The notes beneath the pieces are model-generated. The model made no database searches, was not told where the DNA came from, and worked only from the letters and a program-made list of their open reading frames with translations. Position numbers and translations under genes: made by a program. This document shows positions 48,176 to 57,820 of a DNA stretch of 64,000 nucleotides, one piece after another (position 1 is the stretch's first letter; the number at the start of each line of letters is the position of its first letter). This stretch comes from Faecalicatena faecalis. GTDB lineage: Bacteria > Bacillota > Clostridia > Lachnospirales > Lachnospiraceae. Where the stretch lies: the NCBI RefSeq assembly GCF_012524165.2, contig NZ_JABACJ020000002.1, forward strand, positions 1 through 64,000, written 5' to 3'.

Positions 48176-48471
48176 GTATCTTTGTTTTATAAATTACGAA
48201 ATCCCATTTTCCATATTCATATGTTTTGTCGGGTGGCTTGCATATATTCATCTGCTATGCTCTCTATCTCTTCTATAATCAGAACAATCATAATATTTAC
48301 TTTCACGCTGCTTTGTCTAATGTGAGAATTTTTCAATCGCACACTTAACAACACATTATTTTTATGCTTTCAATAATACTTCTTCCTTCTTATCTGACTT
48401 GAATATATAGAATAGCAGGAAACGGATAAAAAGCCATTTTTACTGGTCTTAACCCGCTTCTTTATTTTCTC

Positions 48472-49020
48472 CTACTCATCAAAATACTGCTGTATAGGTT
48501 CTCTATTTCCATCTTTCAACGGATCCCTAGATCCATTTCCATAATCCTCATAACCAATCATTTCACTGCCCCGAAAAAATATATTCTCATATTCATAATA
48601 ATACACCGTTTCTTGAAGAAAACTATTGACACTGGCTACCATGCGAACGCCATTATGCACTACAATGTGTTCTGGCTGATACATAAATGCGCTGACAGCA
48701 AATCCAATATATATCACTCCGCTTGCTACAATTCCTAATACGACATACCAAATCTTTTTTATCACCGGAACTCCTTTTAACCCTTTTTCGCATCCCCATT
48801 TTAAAATTTTTCGGCTTATTCCAAGAATCAGCAGCATAGATGTGATAACAGCCATCCAAAACAAAAAGATCTTAGGAATACTCCTCAATGTCAAATTCGT
48901 TAATTTTCCTACTACTACAGCCAATAATTGTAATATTAGATAAACGCCAAATGGCAGAAACAACCGATATTTTTTAATGTACTCTATTATTTTCTCTTGT
49001 TTCTCATTCAATTTGTTCAC
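48472..49020 (-). CDS. Small three-helix membrane protein, function unknown
   Basis: A 182-residue protein with three membrane helices (about 19-37, 47-64, 86-108) and an outside C-terminal part of about 70 residues with aromatic content (YYYEYENIFFRGSEMIGYEDYG) resembling the C-terminal region of YfjL-like proteins. I give no function. Just upstream lies a decayed small lipoprotein gene, and their order suggests an operon that has partly broken down. Start site gggagtgaacaaa TTG/ATG region fits the ATG at 49020. Confidence 0.65.
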   Translation of the reverse strand: MNKLNEKQEKIIEYIKKYRLFLPFGVYLILQLLAVVVGKLTNLTLRSIPKIFLFWMAVITSMLLILGISRKILKWGCEKGLKGVPVIKKIWYVVLGIVASGVIYIGFAVSAFMYQPEHIVVHNGVRMVASVNSFLQETVYYYEYENIFFRGSEMIGYEDYGNGSRDPLKDGNREPIQQYFDE

Positions 49021-49173
49021 TCCCTTTTGTTTCTATTTATTGTATTATCTTCTTGATATACCTCAATATGGTAATAGACAATATCTTCCGCTTTTTTGTG
49101 AACTCTTTATTTGGACATACAGTTTCTTCATAAATAGGTTGTATGTCTTCTGTCAAACTTTTTCAGATTCTAT

Positions 49174-49245
49174 TTAAGAACACCCTGCAATTGAAAATGC
49201 TATAACAAATATGATATAAACCAATAATCTTTTTTTCTGTTTCAT
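49174..49245 (-). pseudogene. Decayed small lipoprotein gene (signal peptide remnant)
   Basis: The frame reads MKQKKRLLVYIIFVIAFSIA and then GCS before a TAA: a perfect lipoprotein signal with a lipobox Cys, cut off just where the mature protein would start. Downstream to 49025 other frames carry TEDIQPIYEETVCPNKEF and then AEDIVYYHIEVYQEDNT, as if a small lipoprotein had been broken by a stop and frameshifts. It precedes the 182-residue membrane protein. Confidence 0.5.
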
Positions 49246-49594
49246 TATACTGCCTCACAATCCGGTATTGATATTCAGGAATACTATCAATACCATTATT
49301 TAAAATAATACTCCTATTCTTTTACCACTCTGACCAATACCGCTCCAATTCTGCTTTATCTTTTTTAACAACATATCCACTCCCTCCTATGTTCTTTACG
49401 TTTTCTACCATACTAATAGTGAGAATCGACTTCTATGTATTTTCCTTATATAACAGGAAAGGTTTTATCATATTTTTAAAGCTGCTTTTGCAAAATATAT
49501 ATTATTCGAATAAATCAAGGCATTTTACATAACAACTGGCTCGTATTCATGTAAAGTTGTCATTTAATAAGAGCCCAAGAAGAATCTCTTCATC

Positions 49595-49642
49595 ATATAT
49601 TACAGATGTAAGTTTTTGATAAATCTTACATCTGTAATATAT
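49595..49642. repeat. Perfect 18-bp inverted repeat
   Basis: Arms atatattacagatgtaag (49595-49612) and cttacatctgtaatatat (49625-49642) are perfect complements with a 12-nt loop. No gene ends directly beside it. It may be a terminator left by a lost gene, or the end structure of a vanished mobile element. Confidence 0.75.
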
Positions 49643-49800
49643 AAAAGTCAAGTATCTATTTTACTCTTATTATTTAATACGCCGGAATTCCATTTTGCAT
49701 ATAAAGTTTGTAATTTTTTTTACACATAGCTGTTTCTGCTAAATAAATTGTGGATGATGATCCGCATTGGCTACTATAACTACTGAATCATGTTCCCCTA

Positions 49801-49897
49801 GTAAATATCTTACCGGAACCAATGTCCCCAAGAAGCATCTGGCATTGATTGCCTTCCTCAAAATTTACGGGCCAACTTTTCGATTGCCTGGGAATAG
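49801..49897 (-). pseudogene. Fragment of a second uvrB N-terminus
   Basis: Minus-strand frames read PQAIEKLARKF, then (after a frameshift) EEGNQCQMLLGDIGSGKIFT, matching intact Uvr[33 protein letters not shown]. The nucleotide sequence is clearly similar to 47931-48030 but diverged, with an internal frameshift and only about 100 bp left. It is a remnant, not a working gene. Confidence 0.7.
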
Positions 49898-50074
49898 TAT
49901 AATGTTTACATCCTTCTCCTTCCCCGGCGGTCGTACTTATTTTAGGAAAACTGCCTTTGACTTGAAATTCGCCCTTATATATGATTCCTCATTTATTCTT
50001 CTCCCTCGACTAATTTGTTGAGTTATTTATCCCGGACATCCCGGGGAATATACTCTCATAATCGGTTTCGTAAA

Positions 50075-50091
50075 TTGTCGACAATCGACAA
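50075..50091. repeat. Short perfect palindrome in remnant region
   Basis: TTGTCGA-CAA-TCGACAA: two 7-bp arms around 3 nt. The size suits a protein-binding site; the binding protein is unknown. Confidence 0.5.
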
Positions 50092-50207
50092 AAATAAGAA
50101 CCCAATTTTGTTGATTATTTTGTGCTTAAATGGACAATCACATATGCATAAATAATTGACAAACATCTATTCCCACCGCCCCCCCTGCAGCAATGCTTAG
50201 ATACTAA

Positions 50208-50393
50208 CAACAACGCAAAGGATTAACTACACGGCAGTTAGCTGAGAGTGTTGGGATTGTACCTGCTACGATATTAGTGTATGAGTGTGAACAGTTTCCG
50301 ATATCATATTTTACAGCATATCTGTTTTTATTGCAGATACGCTGTATTTCAAATCGGTACATTGGTATTGTTCCCTGTTATTCTGTAAAATGA
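50208..50393 (+). pseudogene. Remnant of an XRE-type helix-turn-helix regulator
   Basis: A plus-strand frame reads QRKGLTTRQLAESVGIVPAT and then ILVYE, a typical XRE DNA-binding helix pair with the Gln, Ala and Val-Gly positions kept, followed by unrelated residues and a TGA. A stop lies just upstream and no start is present, so only about 25 residues of the domain remain. Confidence 0.55.
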
Positions 50394-50579
50394 AAATACA
50401 ATAAAATACAGGATGAAAGCACTATAGAAAAATCACTATTTAAACAGATGAGTGGTACATATACCCAAGTTGGGGATTATCTGTTACTAAATCTTATCTT
50501 ACCCGAACAACAATCTCAACCAATCGGAGTTCGAGAAAGAGCTACTGAAATAGTTAATGCTAAAATAATCTCTGTATAA
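50394..50579 (+). pseudogene. Remnant of a TnpV transposon protein
   Basis: The frame reads EKSLFKQMSGTYTQVGDYLL then NLILPEQQSQPIG, the signature start of TnpV-type proteins found in clostridial mobile elements, then runs into unrelated residues and TAA at 50577. It shares the frame of the preceding HTH remnant, separated by a TGA. No start codon precedes it apart from an internal ATG. Confidence 0.6.
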
Positions 50580-50626
50580 AGAATAAAGAATCAGTTACAG
50601 AACATCGCAACTGATTCTTTATTCTT
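50579..50626. terminator. Terminator after hsdM (18-bp perfect stem)
   Basis: Arms aagaataaagaatcagtt (50579-50596) and aactgattctttattctt (50609-50626) pair perfectly. The right arm overlaps the hsdM stop at 50625. A-rich and T-rich ends on both sides allow stopping in either direction. Confidence 0.8.
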
Positions 50627-52415
50627 ATGGCAATAAGTTTAATCCTAATTCCTTCAAAAACTCATTATGTCGAGCCTTTGCATTCTTAATATCATACTCA
50701 ATTTTTTCAAGCTCCTGCCGTACTTCTTCAACATCAACAATTTCTTCTTCTGGTGCAGTGCTGACATAGCGAGAAATATTTAGATTATATCCATTTTTCT
50801 CGATTTCTTCCATAGAAACTCGGCGGGAATACCGTTTGTCATCTTCTTTTCGGTATTGATACGTTTCAATTATTTTATCAATATGCTCTGTTAAAAGTGT
50901 ATTTTGGCGTTTTCCTTTTTCAAAATACTCACTTGCATTGATGATCAGCACATCATCATACTTTTTACATTTTTTTAGAACTAAAACACATACCGGAATA
51001 CCTGTGGAGAAAAACAGGTTCGCAGGCAAGCCAATGATGGCGTCAATATTTCCATCTTTAAGAAGTTTTGTTCTGATTTTTTCCTCAGCGCCACCACGGA
51101 AAAGCACTCCATGCGGTAAAATAATTGCCATTGTTCCATCATCACTTAAAAAGTGAAATCCATGCAACAAAAAAGCAAAATCTGCTGCCGACTTTGGAGC
51201 AAGCCCATAGTTTTTGAATCGGAAATCTTCCGCCATTTCTTCTTTTGGCTGCCATCTATAGCTAAAGGGGGGATTGGCCACAACTGCTTCAAATTGCATT
51301 TTTTTTGCCGGATTCATCTCCTTTAATATATTCCAATCATTTACTAAGGAATCTCCATGATGAATCTGAAACTCAGAATCTTTCACGCCATGAAGCAACA
51401 TATTCATACGAGCAAGGTTGTAAGTAGTAATATTTCTTTCTTGTCCATATATCTGCCCAATACCATTTGCGCCAAATTGTTTTCGCACATTGATTAACAG
51501 AGAACCTGAACCGCAGGCAAAATCAAGCACATTTCTTAGTTTGCTCTTTTTTCCGGTGCTGGGATCTTGACTGTCAAGAGAAACAATTCGAGAAAGGATG
51601 GTTGAAACCTGCTGCGGTGTATAGAATTCGCCCGCTTTTTTACCAGAACCAGAAGCAAACTGACCAATCAAATATTCGTAGGCATCACCCAAAAGATCTG
51701 TTTCATTTGGAAATTTAGAAAGACCTTCTGCAATTTCGGTTATAATCGAGCACAGTAATGTATTTCGTTCATTATAATTTTTCCCAAGCTTATCGGAATC
51801 GAGGTTTACTTCTGAAAATAAACCACGAAATCTACTTTCAAATGACTCATTCTCAATGTATTTAAACCCACTCTGTAAAGTTTTTAATAATTGTTTATTT
51901 TGTGTCCTTGCCAATTCATATATATTACTCCACAAATATACCGGTTTTATCACATAGTGAATTTTACGACGCATTTGTTTTTCAAGCATATCAACTTGAT
52001 CCAAATTGCGAATATACCAGACTGCAAGAGGAATTACATTGTGGCTATAGAGCATTTTATTACTATCATCCACAAACTCTTGTCTTGCTTTTTTAATTTT
52101 TTCTTGATCCTTTTCATCTTCTTGTAATCCTAATTTCTTTGGAGAAAGAGAGCTACTGTATTGAGCCATAACGGTTTTAAGCTCATCAATATAGGCGTCA
52201 AGATTGTTTTCATTTTTTTGAATTTCAAGCTCACTTTTCTGATAATCACTGCCTAATTCCTTTTTTACTGACTCTTCATAATTATCAGACAGGTAACGCA
52301 AAAAGAGAAAAGATAGCATATAATCTCTAAAATCATCGGCGTTCATTACGCCACGCAGTTTATCAGCAATCGCCCATAATATTGAGCCTAACTGTTTTTG
52401 TTGTGTATCATTCAT
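50625..52415 (-). CDS. hsdM: Type I restriction-modification system, methyltransferase subunit HsdM
   Basis: A 596-residue adenine-N6 methyltransferase. The N-terminal helical domain (about 1-170) is followed by the methylase core with motif I DFACGSGSLL (298-307) and catalytic motif IV VANPPF (NPPF at 381-384). Two HsdM join one HsdS to methylate the target and hold HsdR. It is the last gene of the hsdR-hsdS-PrrC-like-hsdM run and ends at a strong terminator. In most type I loci hsdM precedes hsdS; here it follows the ATPase. Confidence 0.95.
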   Translation of the reverse strand: MNDTQQKQLGSILWAIADKLRGVMNADDFRDYMLSFLFLRYLSDNYEESVKKELGSDYQKSELEIQKNENNLDAYIDELKTVMAQYSSSLSPKKLGLQEDEKDQEKIKKARQEFVDDSNKMLYSHNVIPLAVWYIRNLDQVDMLEKQMRRKIHYVIKPVYLWSNIYELARTQNKQLLKTLQSGFKYIENESFESRFRGLFSEVNLDSDKLGKNYNERNTLLCSIITEIAEGLSKFPNETDLLGDAYEYLIGQFASGSGKKAGEFYTPQQVSTILSRIVSLDSQDPSTGKKSKLRNVLDFACGSGSLLINVRKQFGANGIGQIYGQERNITTYNLARMNMLLHGVKDSEFQIHHGDSLVNDWNILKEMNPAKKMQFEAVVANPPFSYRWQPKEEMAEDFRFKNYGLAPKSAADFAFLLHGFHFLSDDGTMAIILPHGVLFRGGAEEKIRTKLLKDGNIDAIIGLPANLFFSTGIPVCVLVLKKCKKYDDVLIINASEYFEKGKRQNTLLTEHIDKIIETYQYRKEDDKRYSRRVSMEEIEKNGYNLNISRYVSTAPEEEIVDVEEVRQELEKIEYDIKNAKARHNEFLKELGLNLLP

Positions 52416-52427
52416 AATTCGCTACCT

Positions 52428-53552
52428 CTATCTTTCTGTAAACAGATCATCGTTAAATTTGTAATTTTCCAGAAATCTGTTCAATATATTTTTGAAAATT
52501 TCCTTATTATCCTCAACCATTTCGAGAGGGTTAAATATTGAGTGATTGCCATGACTTAAAAGATTCGTCATTCTTGCAAAAATCACATCATCTAAATCAT
52601 CATCTTCCCGTCTTATACAGGCTGAAAAATCGTCAAACCCGTGAAATGCTGCCGTTTTCTCAAGGATATTTCTTAAAATATTAAAATGGTAAGTATATAT
52701 TTTTCCGCTATCTGCCACTTTTTTTAATTCCTTTAACAATGCAACATGATGAAAGAACGGGGTATCTCCAGTGTTTTTTACTATGTATTTGTTTGTTTCT
52801 TTGTCAAAGCTCAAGAAACGACTCGCTGTGCTTTCTTTTCTTAACTCATTATACATCACATTAAAAAACAGTGTGTGATGAGTAGAAATAACAGTTTTAA
52901 TTTTACAATCTTTAAGTAATTCTGAAAGCTGACATGCTAACGCTACAACATTATTGTCATCAAGGGACGAAATTGGATCGTCAATATAGATATATTTCAC
53001 CCAATCATAAGATAAAGCCTCGTCTTTTACCAGTTGAACAATAGCAAGAAAGAAACACCAAACAAATAGATTCTCCTCTCCACGGGAAATTTTTATTCCG
53101 GTAACAGTTTCCTCTCCGGTTCTGGTTTGCACTTTTCGTGAAAAACTGACATATCCCTCATCATAACGAATTGTAAAGTCAAAATCTGCATGAATCTGCA
53201 AAAATCCCCTTATTCTTGTGTCCATTTCGAGATCTCTCAAACCGTCAAAAAAGCGAGAGTTTGTATTAAAAAACAAGCGCCTATCTGTATCTCCTTCTAA
53301 ATCATTGTCCCAGTAGAAAAGATCCTCGGTAAAGGCATTATAATACAGTGTATCTCTTGTCTTTTCTTCACTGCCACGAATTTCTTTCTTTCCTAAATTT
53401 TTGAATTCAACCGAAAGCCTTGTTTTTCCAGTTCCATTATAGGCAAATAAAAGATAATAATTTTTTGTATCTGTTGTATCCCCAGTACCCAGCGTATCGC
53501 GAATATTGCGTGCTAATCTTTTTAAATTTGTAAATCGTTTTGTACCACTCAT
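52428..53552 (-). CDS. PrrC/RloC-like ABC ATPase, candidate anticodon nuclease
   Basis: A 374-residue protein between hsdS and hsdM. The ATPase half has Walker A AYNGTGKT (37-44), an ABC-like signature SRGEEN (156-161), Walker B YIYIDDPISSLDDNN (187-201) and an H-loop VISTHH (221-226), as in PrrC, the tRNA-Lys anticodon nuclease kept silent by EcoprrI. The C-terminal half has Arg294-x3-Glu298 (RNILE) and an SHG-N-H motif with His334, like the R-x3-E...H nuclease triad of PrrC/RloC. The length suits PrrC (about 396), and no RloC coiled-coil hook is seen. Start codon overlaps the hsdS stop (ATGA) behind GGAGG. The nuclease role is inferred. Confidence 0.72.
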   Translation of the reverse strand: MSGTKRFTNLKRLARNIRDTLGTGDTTDTKNYYLLFAYNGTGKTRLSVEFKNLGKKEIRGSEEKTRDTLYYNAFTEDLFYWDNDLEGDTDRRLFFNTNSRFFDGLRDLEMDTRIRGFLQIHADFDFTIRYDEGYVSFSRKVQTRTGEETVTGIKISRGEENLFVWCFFLAIVQLVKDEALSYDWVKYIYIDDPISSLDDNNVVALACQLSELLKDCKIKTVISTHHTLFFNVMYNELRKESTASRFLSFDKETNKYIVKNTGDTPFFHHVALLKELKKVADSGKIYTYHFNILRNILEKTAAFHGFDDFSACIRREDDDLDDVIFARMTNLLSHGNHSIFNPLEMVEDNKEIFKNILNRFLENYKFNDDLFTER

Positions 53553-54805
53553 ACATCTGCCTCCTCAATAGAAGGAAACAATCCCTGCATTAATCCCTTT
53601 TTATGTGTTTTTAACTGTTCCACTTTATTTGACTGTTCTGTAATTAGGATATCGATTTCTGACAAGCAATCTGTAATTTTTTTTTGTTCTTCTGGTTTTG
53701 GAAAATATAACTTCACAGATTTGATGATTTGCCCCGAAAGATTACCTTGACCCCCTTGAATATATTTTGAAATAATCCAGTTTTTCATATGGGTAAAATA
53801 GTGGTATACAAACGCATTGTTTGTTTCATGTCTTAAACACAAAATTGCTTGGTTTATCGCACCATCAATTTTAGACAAAGCAACCTCTCCACTATTTGCT
53901 CCATATAAGGCTATTAATATATCTCCCTTTTTTACCATTTTTGCAGAAGAATTTTTGAAACCGTCTTCCGTGATAAAAAGTTCTGTAAAAGATTTATTTA
54001 TTTCCGCTGATCTAATAAAAGGAATTGTACCTCCATAGAACTCCTTTTTTGAGGTATCTGGCGTTCCTCCACTAAACATTTTGCAAACCTTTCCTATAAA
54101 TTTAGCTTTCCACTCTCCACATCCTTGAAACTCAGGAAATCGCCATTCAGGAAGAGTTTTCCCTTCAGCAGGGAACAGCCTTTGCATCAAGCCTTTTTTG
54201 TATTTTTCTAATGCTTTCAGTTTTCTGCTTTCTGCGTCGATCAGCTCATCAATAGAGGATAAACAATCAACAATCTTTTGTTGTTCTTTGAAATCAGGTA
54301 ACGCAAGTGGCATACTCCATAAATGTTTTATATCAACACTTAAAGCTCCGTGCGCTCTTGCACCCACCTCGATATATTTTCTCAGCCAATGTCCGTGATA
54401 GTTATTGTGCCAGAGATAATTAAAAAACGGGGGAAATGATTCATTACCAGTAATTCTAAAACAAGTAAAAATACTATTGGGAACAGCGGCTATATCGTAT
54501 TCTTCCAACATAGAAATATAGCCTTCTGGAAATTGTTTTGTTGCGCTTTTATTATAGGCAAAATCATATTTTTTTATAACAATATAATTCTTATAGGAAT
54601 CCCCAGCTATTTCTCTCCCAAACTTTTCTGCTTGTGATACTAAACCAACTCCAGATGTCACACTCATAAGAATGTATTTATTTTCTCCAGCTTTTTCTTT
54701 TACGATAGATGATATTTTTCCCAACTTCGTAATTTTCAATTTATTCCCGATATATTCTGGAAACCTTAGTTTCGGTACCATTTCTTTCTTATTATTCATA
54801 CGCAT
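53549..54805 (-). CDS. hsdS: Type I restriction-modification system, specificity subunit HsdS
   Basis: The 418-residue protein has two target recognition domains (about 15-160 and 225-370), each followed by a helical conserved region: DFKEQQKIVDCLSSIDELID and PEEQKKITDCLSEIDILITE, both ending in a KKGLMQ-LFP phrase. This tandem layout sets the two halves of a bipartite DNA target. Start and stop overlap those of hsdR and the ATPase, so the three are translated together. The repeated conserved regions would allow exchange of domains with other hsdS genes. Confidence 0.94.
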   Translation of the reverse strand: MRMNNKKEMVPKLRFPEYIGNKLKITKLGKISSIVKEKAGENKYILMSVTSGVGLVSQAEKFGREIAGDSYKNYIVIKKYDFAYNKSATKQFPEGYISMLEEYDIAAVPNSIFTCFRITGNESFPPFFNYLWHNNYHGHWLRKYIEVGARAHGALSVDIKHLWSMPLALPDFKEQQKIVDCLSSIDELIDAESRKLKALEKYKKGLMQRLFPAEGKTLPEWRFPEFQGCGEWKAKFIGKVCKMFSGGTPDTSKKEFYGGTIPFIRSAEINKSFTELFITEDGFKNSSAKMVKKGDILIALYGANSGEVALSKIDGAINQAILCLRHETNNAFVYHYFTHMKNWIISKYIQGGQGNLSGQIIKSVKLYFPKPEEQKKITDCLSEIDILITEQSNKVEQLKTHKKGLMQGLFPSIEEADV

Positions 54806-57803
54806 TCAACCCCATAATTTCACGACCATCTGCCAGTTTTTTTAATAACGGAATCAGGTCAGCCATTAAATCCAACTCTTTTTGCGTTCTTTCTCTCCAG
54901 CTTAAGTCAAGCGGTGCCAAAAGATCACTAAGTTTTTCTCCGTCAAAAATCATTCGGTCGATAATTTCCTGAATAAATGCCTGCAAACTTTGGTTTTCAA
55001 TACCGTGTTTTTCTGCAATGACATTGATTTCCTGACTATTTTTCTGTTCTCTGAATTTCTGATACCCTGCTTTGATTTCCTTCTCATCCAAAGCCACACC
55101 AACTTGAAGCGAGTCGATATATTCGATAATATCCTCTCTTTCATCAAGCAAATTGGAGGTAGCAGAAAGCATGCCGATTAGCTGTTCTTTGCTAACTTTT
55201 TCTTTTTTATCTTTAGACTGAGACTGCGTATATTTAGCAATCAACGCCATTATATAGTCATAGTCAATAATGGCAGACGAAAACAGAACAAACTCGAAAT
55301 CGAGCTGCTCAACCTCAGAATCTTTATTCTCGGTCATTTTCCCTTGTTCGGCTTTCAGCCTTTGTGCCACATCAATATAGGCACCACGGAACGCACGCAA
55401 GGTGTCCTCCGGCAACAGTTCCTCGATTTTTTCTGCGTCTTTTTCTTCAATTTCCGTATACTGATCCAACTGTGTTTTTAAACGCTGCACTTCCTTGAAT
55501 TTATTAATAAATTCACATCTTGCGGCATCGCCTTTCAGATTATTTACTTCTTCCGGCTTACACTCCAAGCCCTGAGATTCCATAATCTTTTCCAATTCAC
55601 TTACTGCCTTATCCAATTTCTCAACAACCTTTGGAGCAGGATCAACAAGCCAGATTTCTTTTGCTCGTTCGCTGTTATTTTCACCGGAAAACAGAGCAAT
55701 TGCTTTGTCCACTTCATCTGACTGGTTTCTGAAATCAAGAATATTACCGTAAGGTTTTGTATCGTTTAAAACTCGATTTGTTCTGGAAAATGCCTGAATC
55801 AACACATGATATTTCAAGTTCTTATCTACATACAAAGTGTTCAGATACTTGGAGTCGAAACCGGTCAGGAGCATATCCACAACAATAGTAATGTCAATCT
55901 TGTTTTTATGGTCATAGTCCCCATTGGTATACTTCTGGTCTTTAATTCTTTGCTGTACATCCTGATAATACACATCAAAATTGTTAATGTCATGACTAGT
56001 TCCATACTGTTCGTTATAGTCTTTGATAATACCCGTCAATGCTTTTTTCTTTTTATCAGGTTCTTTTTTGTTATCTTCTTTTTCCTGCGGAAGATCCTCT
56101 TGAATTTGCTGAACATCCTTATTATCTTCCGCCGGCGGCGAAAATACACAAGCTATATTTAATGGTGTAAACTCACTGCCAGCAGCATTAATACAACTTT
56201 GTTGCGCTTCTTTGAACAGGTTGTAATATTCAACAGCGTCATTGATAGATGCTGTGGCCAAGATAGCGTTATATCTTCTGTTGTTCGTCACAGCATCATG
56301 TTTTGACAAAATGGTTTGTACCACAGCCCTTTTTTGTTCTTCCTCATTGATTCTTGAAGCATCTCTGTCATTTTCTGGTTTGAAGTAGTCAATATGAAAT
56401 CGCAATACATTTCTGTCATCAATAGCATGAGTAATCGTATATGCATGCAGTTCTTTTTCAAAAATATCTTTCGTGGTTGTATAAAAGCCGATAGTTCCAT
56501 CAATTTGCTTGTAAGTTGCATTCTCTCCAAAAATAGGTGTACCGGTAAACCCAAACAGCTGAGCCTTTGGGAAGAAGTTTTTGATTGCTTTGTGGTTTTC
56601 TCCAAACTGCGAACGATGACATTCATCAAAGATAATTGCAATTCTTCTATCTCTCAAAGGTGCCAATCTCTCTTTGTATGTGAGTTCACCTTTTTTCTTT
56701 TTCTCTTTACTTCGCTTATTATCATCATCAAGCGCCAAACCCAATTTTTGAATGGTTGTAACAATGACTTTATCCCGATAGTCCTCCGAAACAAGTCTTT
56801 TTACCAAATTTTCAGTATTAGTGTTTTCTTCTACACACCCCTCTTGGAATTTATTGAATTCCTCTCTGGTTTGCCGGTCAAGATCCTTTCTGTCCACAAC
56901 AAAAAGGCATTTTGCTATGTTGCGATTATCCTTTAACAAAGTGGACGCCTTAAAAGATGTGAGAGTTTTACCGCTTCCCGTAGTATGCCAAATATAGCCA
57001 TTTCCTCTGTTTTGTTCAATGCAATCCATAATGGCTTTAACCGCATAAATTTGATACGGTCTCATAATCATCATTTTTTGTTCGCTTGCCACTAAGACCA
57101 TATATTTGCTAATAAGTTCCCCCAAAGCACATTTACGCAGTACTGCCTCAGAAAAATCATGCAGATGTATGATCTTTTTATTATCCTTATCGGCGAATTG
57201 ATATACCGGCAAAAATCGTTCATCAGCATCAAAAGCAAAATGCTCTTTGTTATTATTGGCAAAATAATAGGTATTGCTCTCGTTGCTAACGATAAAAAGC
57301 TGCATGAAGCAAAGTAGGGAATTGGTAAATCCATTTCCCGGATCATTTTTATAATTAACAATTTGCTCCATTGCTCTCTTGGGTGTAATTTGCAGCGACT
57401 TCAACTCAATTTGCACAACGGGAATACCATTGATAAGAATAATAACATCATACCTATGGTGACTATTTTCTGTGTTAATACGGAGCTGATTGATCACCTC
57501 ATACTCGTTTTTGCACCAGTCATTCGTATTTACAAGAGTGTACTGTAAAGGTGTATCATCATCTCTTTTGAATGTATTTGTTTCTCTCAGAATTTTTGCT
57601 GCTGAAAACACATCCGGTGTAACGATACTTTCTTTTAATCTTGCAAATTCAGAATCACTCAATCTAACTCTATTGAGTTCTTGAAAATGCTTTCTGAAAT
57701 TTTCCTCCAAAGAGACTTTGTCTTTAATATCTTCTCGATATATATATTTTAGCTCTTTGAGTTTTTCGATAAAATTCAGCTCAATTTGCTTCTCATTCTT
57801 CAT
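54792..57803 (-). CDS. hsdR: Type I restriction-modification system, endonuclease/translocase subunit HsdR
   Basis: A 1003-residue motor that pulls DNA and cuts it. The N-terminal nuclease domain has the PD-(D/E)xK-like YDVIILINGIPVVQIELKS (about 125-145). The helicase part has Walker A TTGSGKTLTS (about 278), DECHRSQFG as motif II (about 378), FTGTPIFG (motif III, about 405) and FSRTNRV (motif VI, about 680). A long charged helical C-terminal region then binds HsdM/HsdS. Start site AAAGGTG fits. It is the first full-length gene of the operon. Confidence 0.95.
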   Translation of the reverse strand: MKNEKQIELNFIEKLKELKYIYREDIKDKVSLEENFRKHFQELNRVRLSDSEFARLKESIVTPDVFSAAKILRETNTFKRDDDTPLQYTLVNTNDWCKNEYEVINQLRINTENSHHRYDVIILINGIPVVQIELKSLQITPKRAMEQIVNYKNDPGNGFTNSLLCFMQLFIVSNESNTYYFANNNKEHFAFDADERFLPVYQFADKDNKKIIHLHDFSEAVLRKCALGELISKYMVLVASEQKMMIMRPYQIYAVKAIMDCIEQNRGNGYIWHTTGSGKTLTSFKASTLLKDNRNIAKCLFVVDRKDLDRQTREEFNKFQEGCVEENTNTENLVKRLVSEDYRDKVIVTTIQKLGLALDDDNKRSKEKKKKGELTYKERLAPLRDRRIAIIFDECHRSQFGENHKAIKNFFPKAQLFGFTGTPIFGENATYKQIDGTIGFYTTTKDIFEKELHAYTITHAIDDRNVLRFHIDYFKPENDRDASRINEEEQKRAVVQTILSKHDAVTNNRRYNAILATASINDAVEYYNLFKEAQQSCINAAGSEFTPLNIACVFSPPAEDNKDVQQIQEDLPQEKEDNKKEPDKKKKALTGIIKDYNEQYGTSHDINNFDVYYQDVQQRIKDQKYTNGDYDHKNKIDITIVVDMLLTGFDSKYLNTLYVDKNLKYHVLIQAFSRTNRVLNDTKPYGNILDFRNQSDEVDKAIALFSGENNSERAKEIWLVDPAPKVVEKLDKAVSELEKIMESQGLECKPEEVNNLKGDAARCEFINKFKEVQRLKTQLDQYTEIEEKDAEKIEELLPEDTLRAFRGAYIDVAQRLKAEQGKMTENKDSEVEQLDFEFVLFSSAIIDYDYIMALIAKYTQSQSKDKKEKVSKEQLIGMLSATSNLLDEREDIIEYIDSLQVGVALDEKEIKAGYQKFREQKNSQEINVIAEKHGIENQSLQAFIQEIIDRMIFDGEKLSDLLAPLDLSWRERTQKELDLMADLIPLLKKLADGREIMGLNAYE

Positions 57804-57820
57804 ATTGCAACACCTTTCAC

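Noticed and set aside
48045-48251. 68-residue minus-strand ORF at the uvrB start
   Set aside because: It covers the uvrB promoter and overlaps uvrB in another frame, with no ribosome site.
49767-50021. 84-residue plus-strand ORF
   Set aside because: It runs antisense to the uvrB fragment and has no motif of its own.
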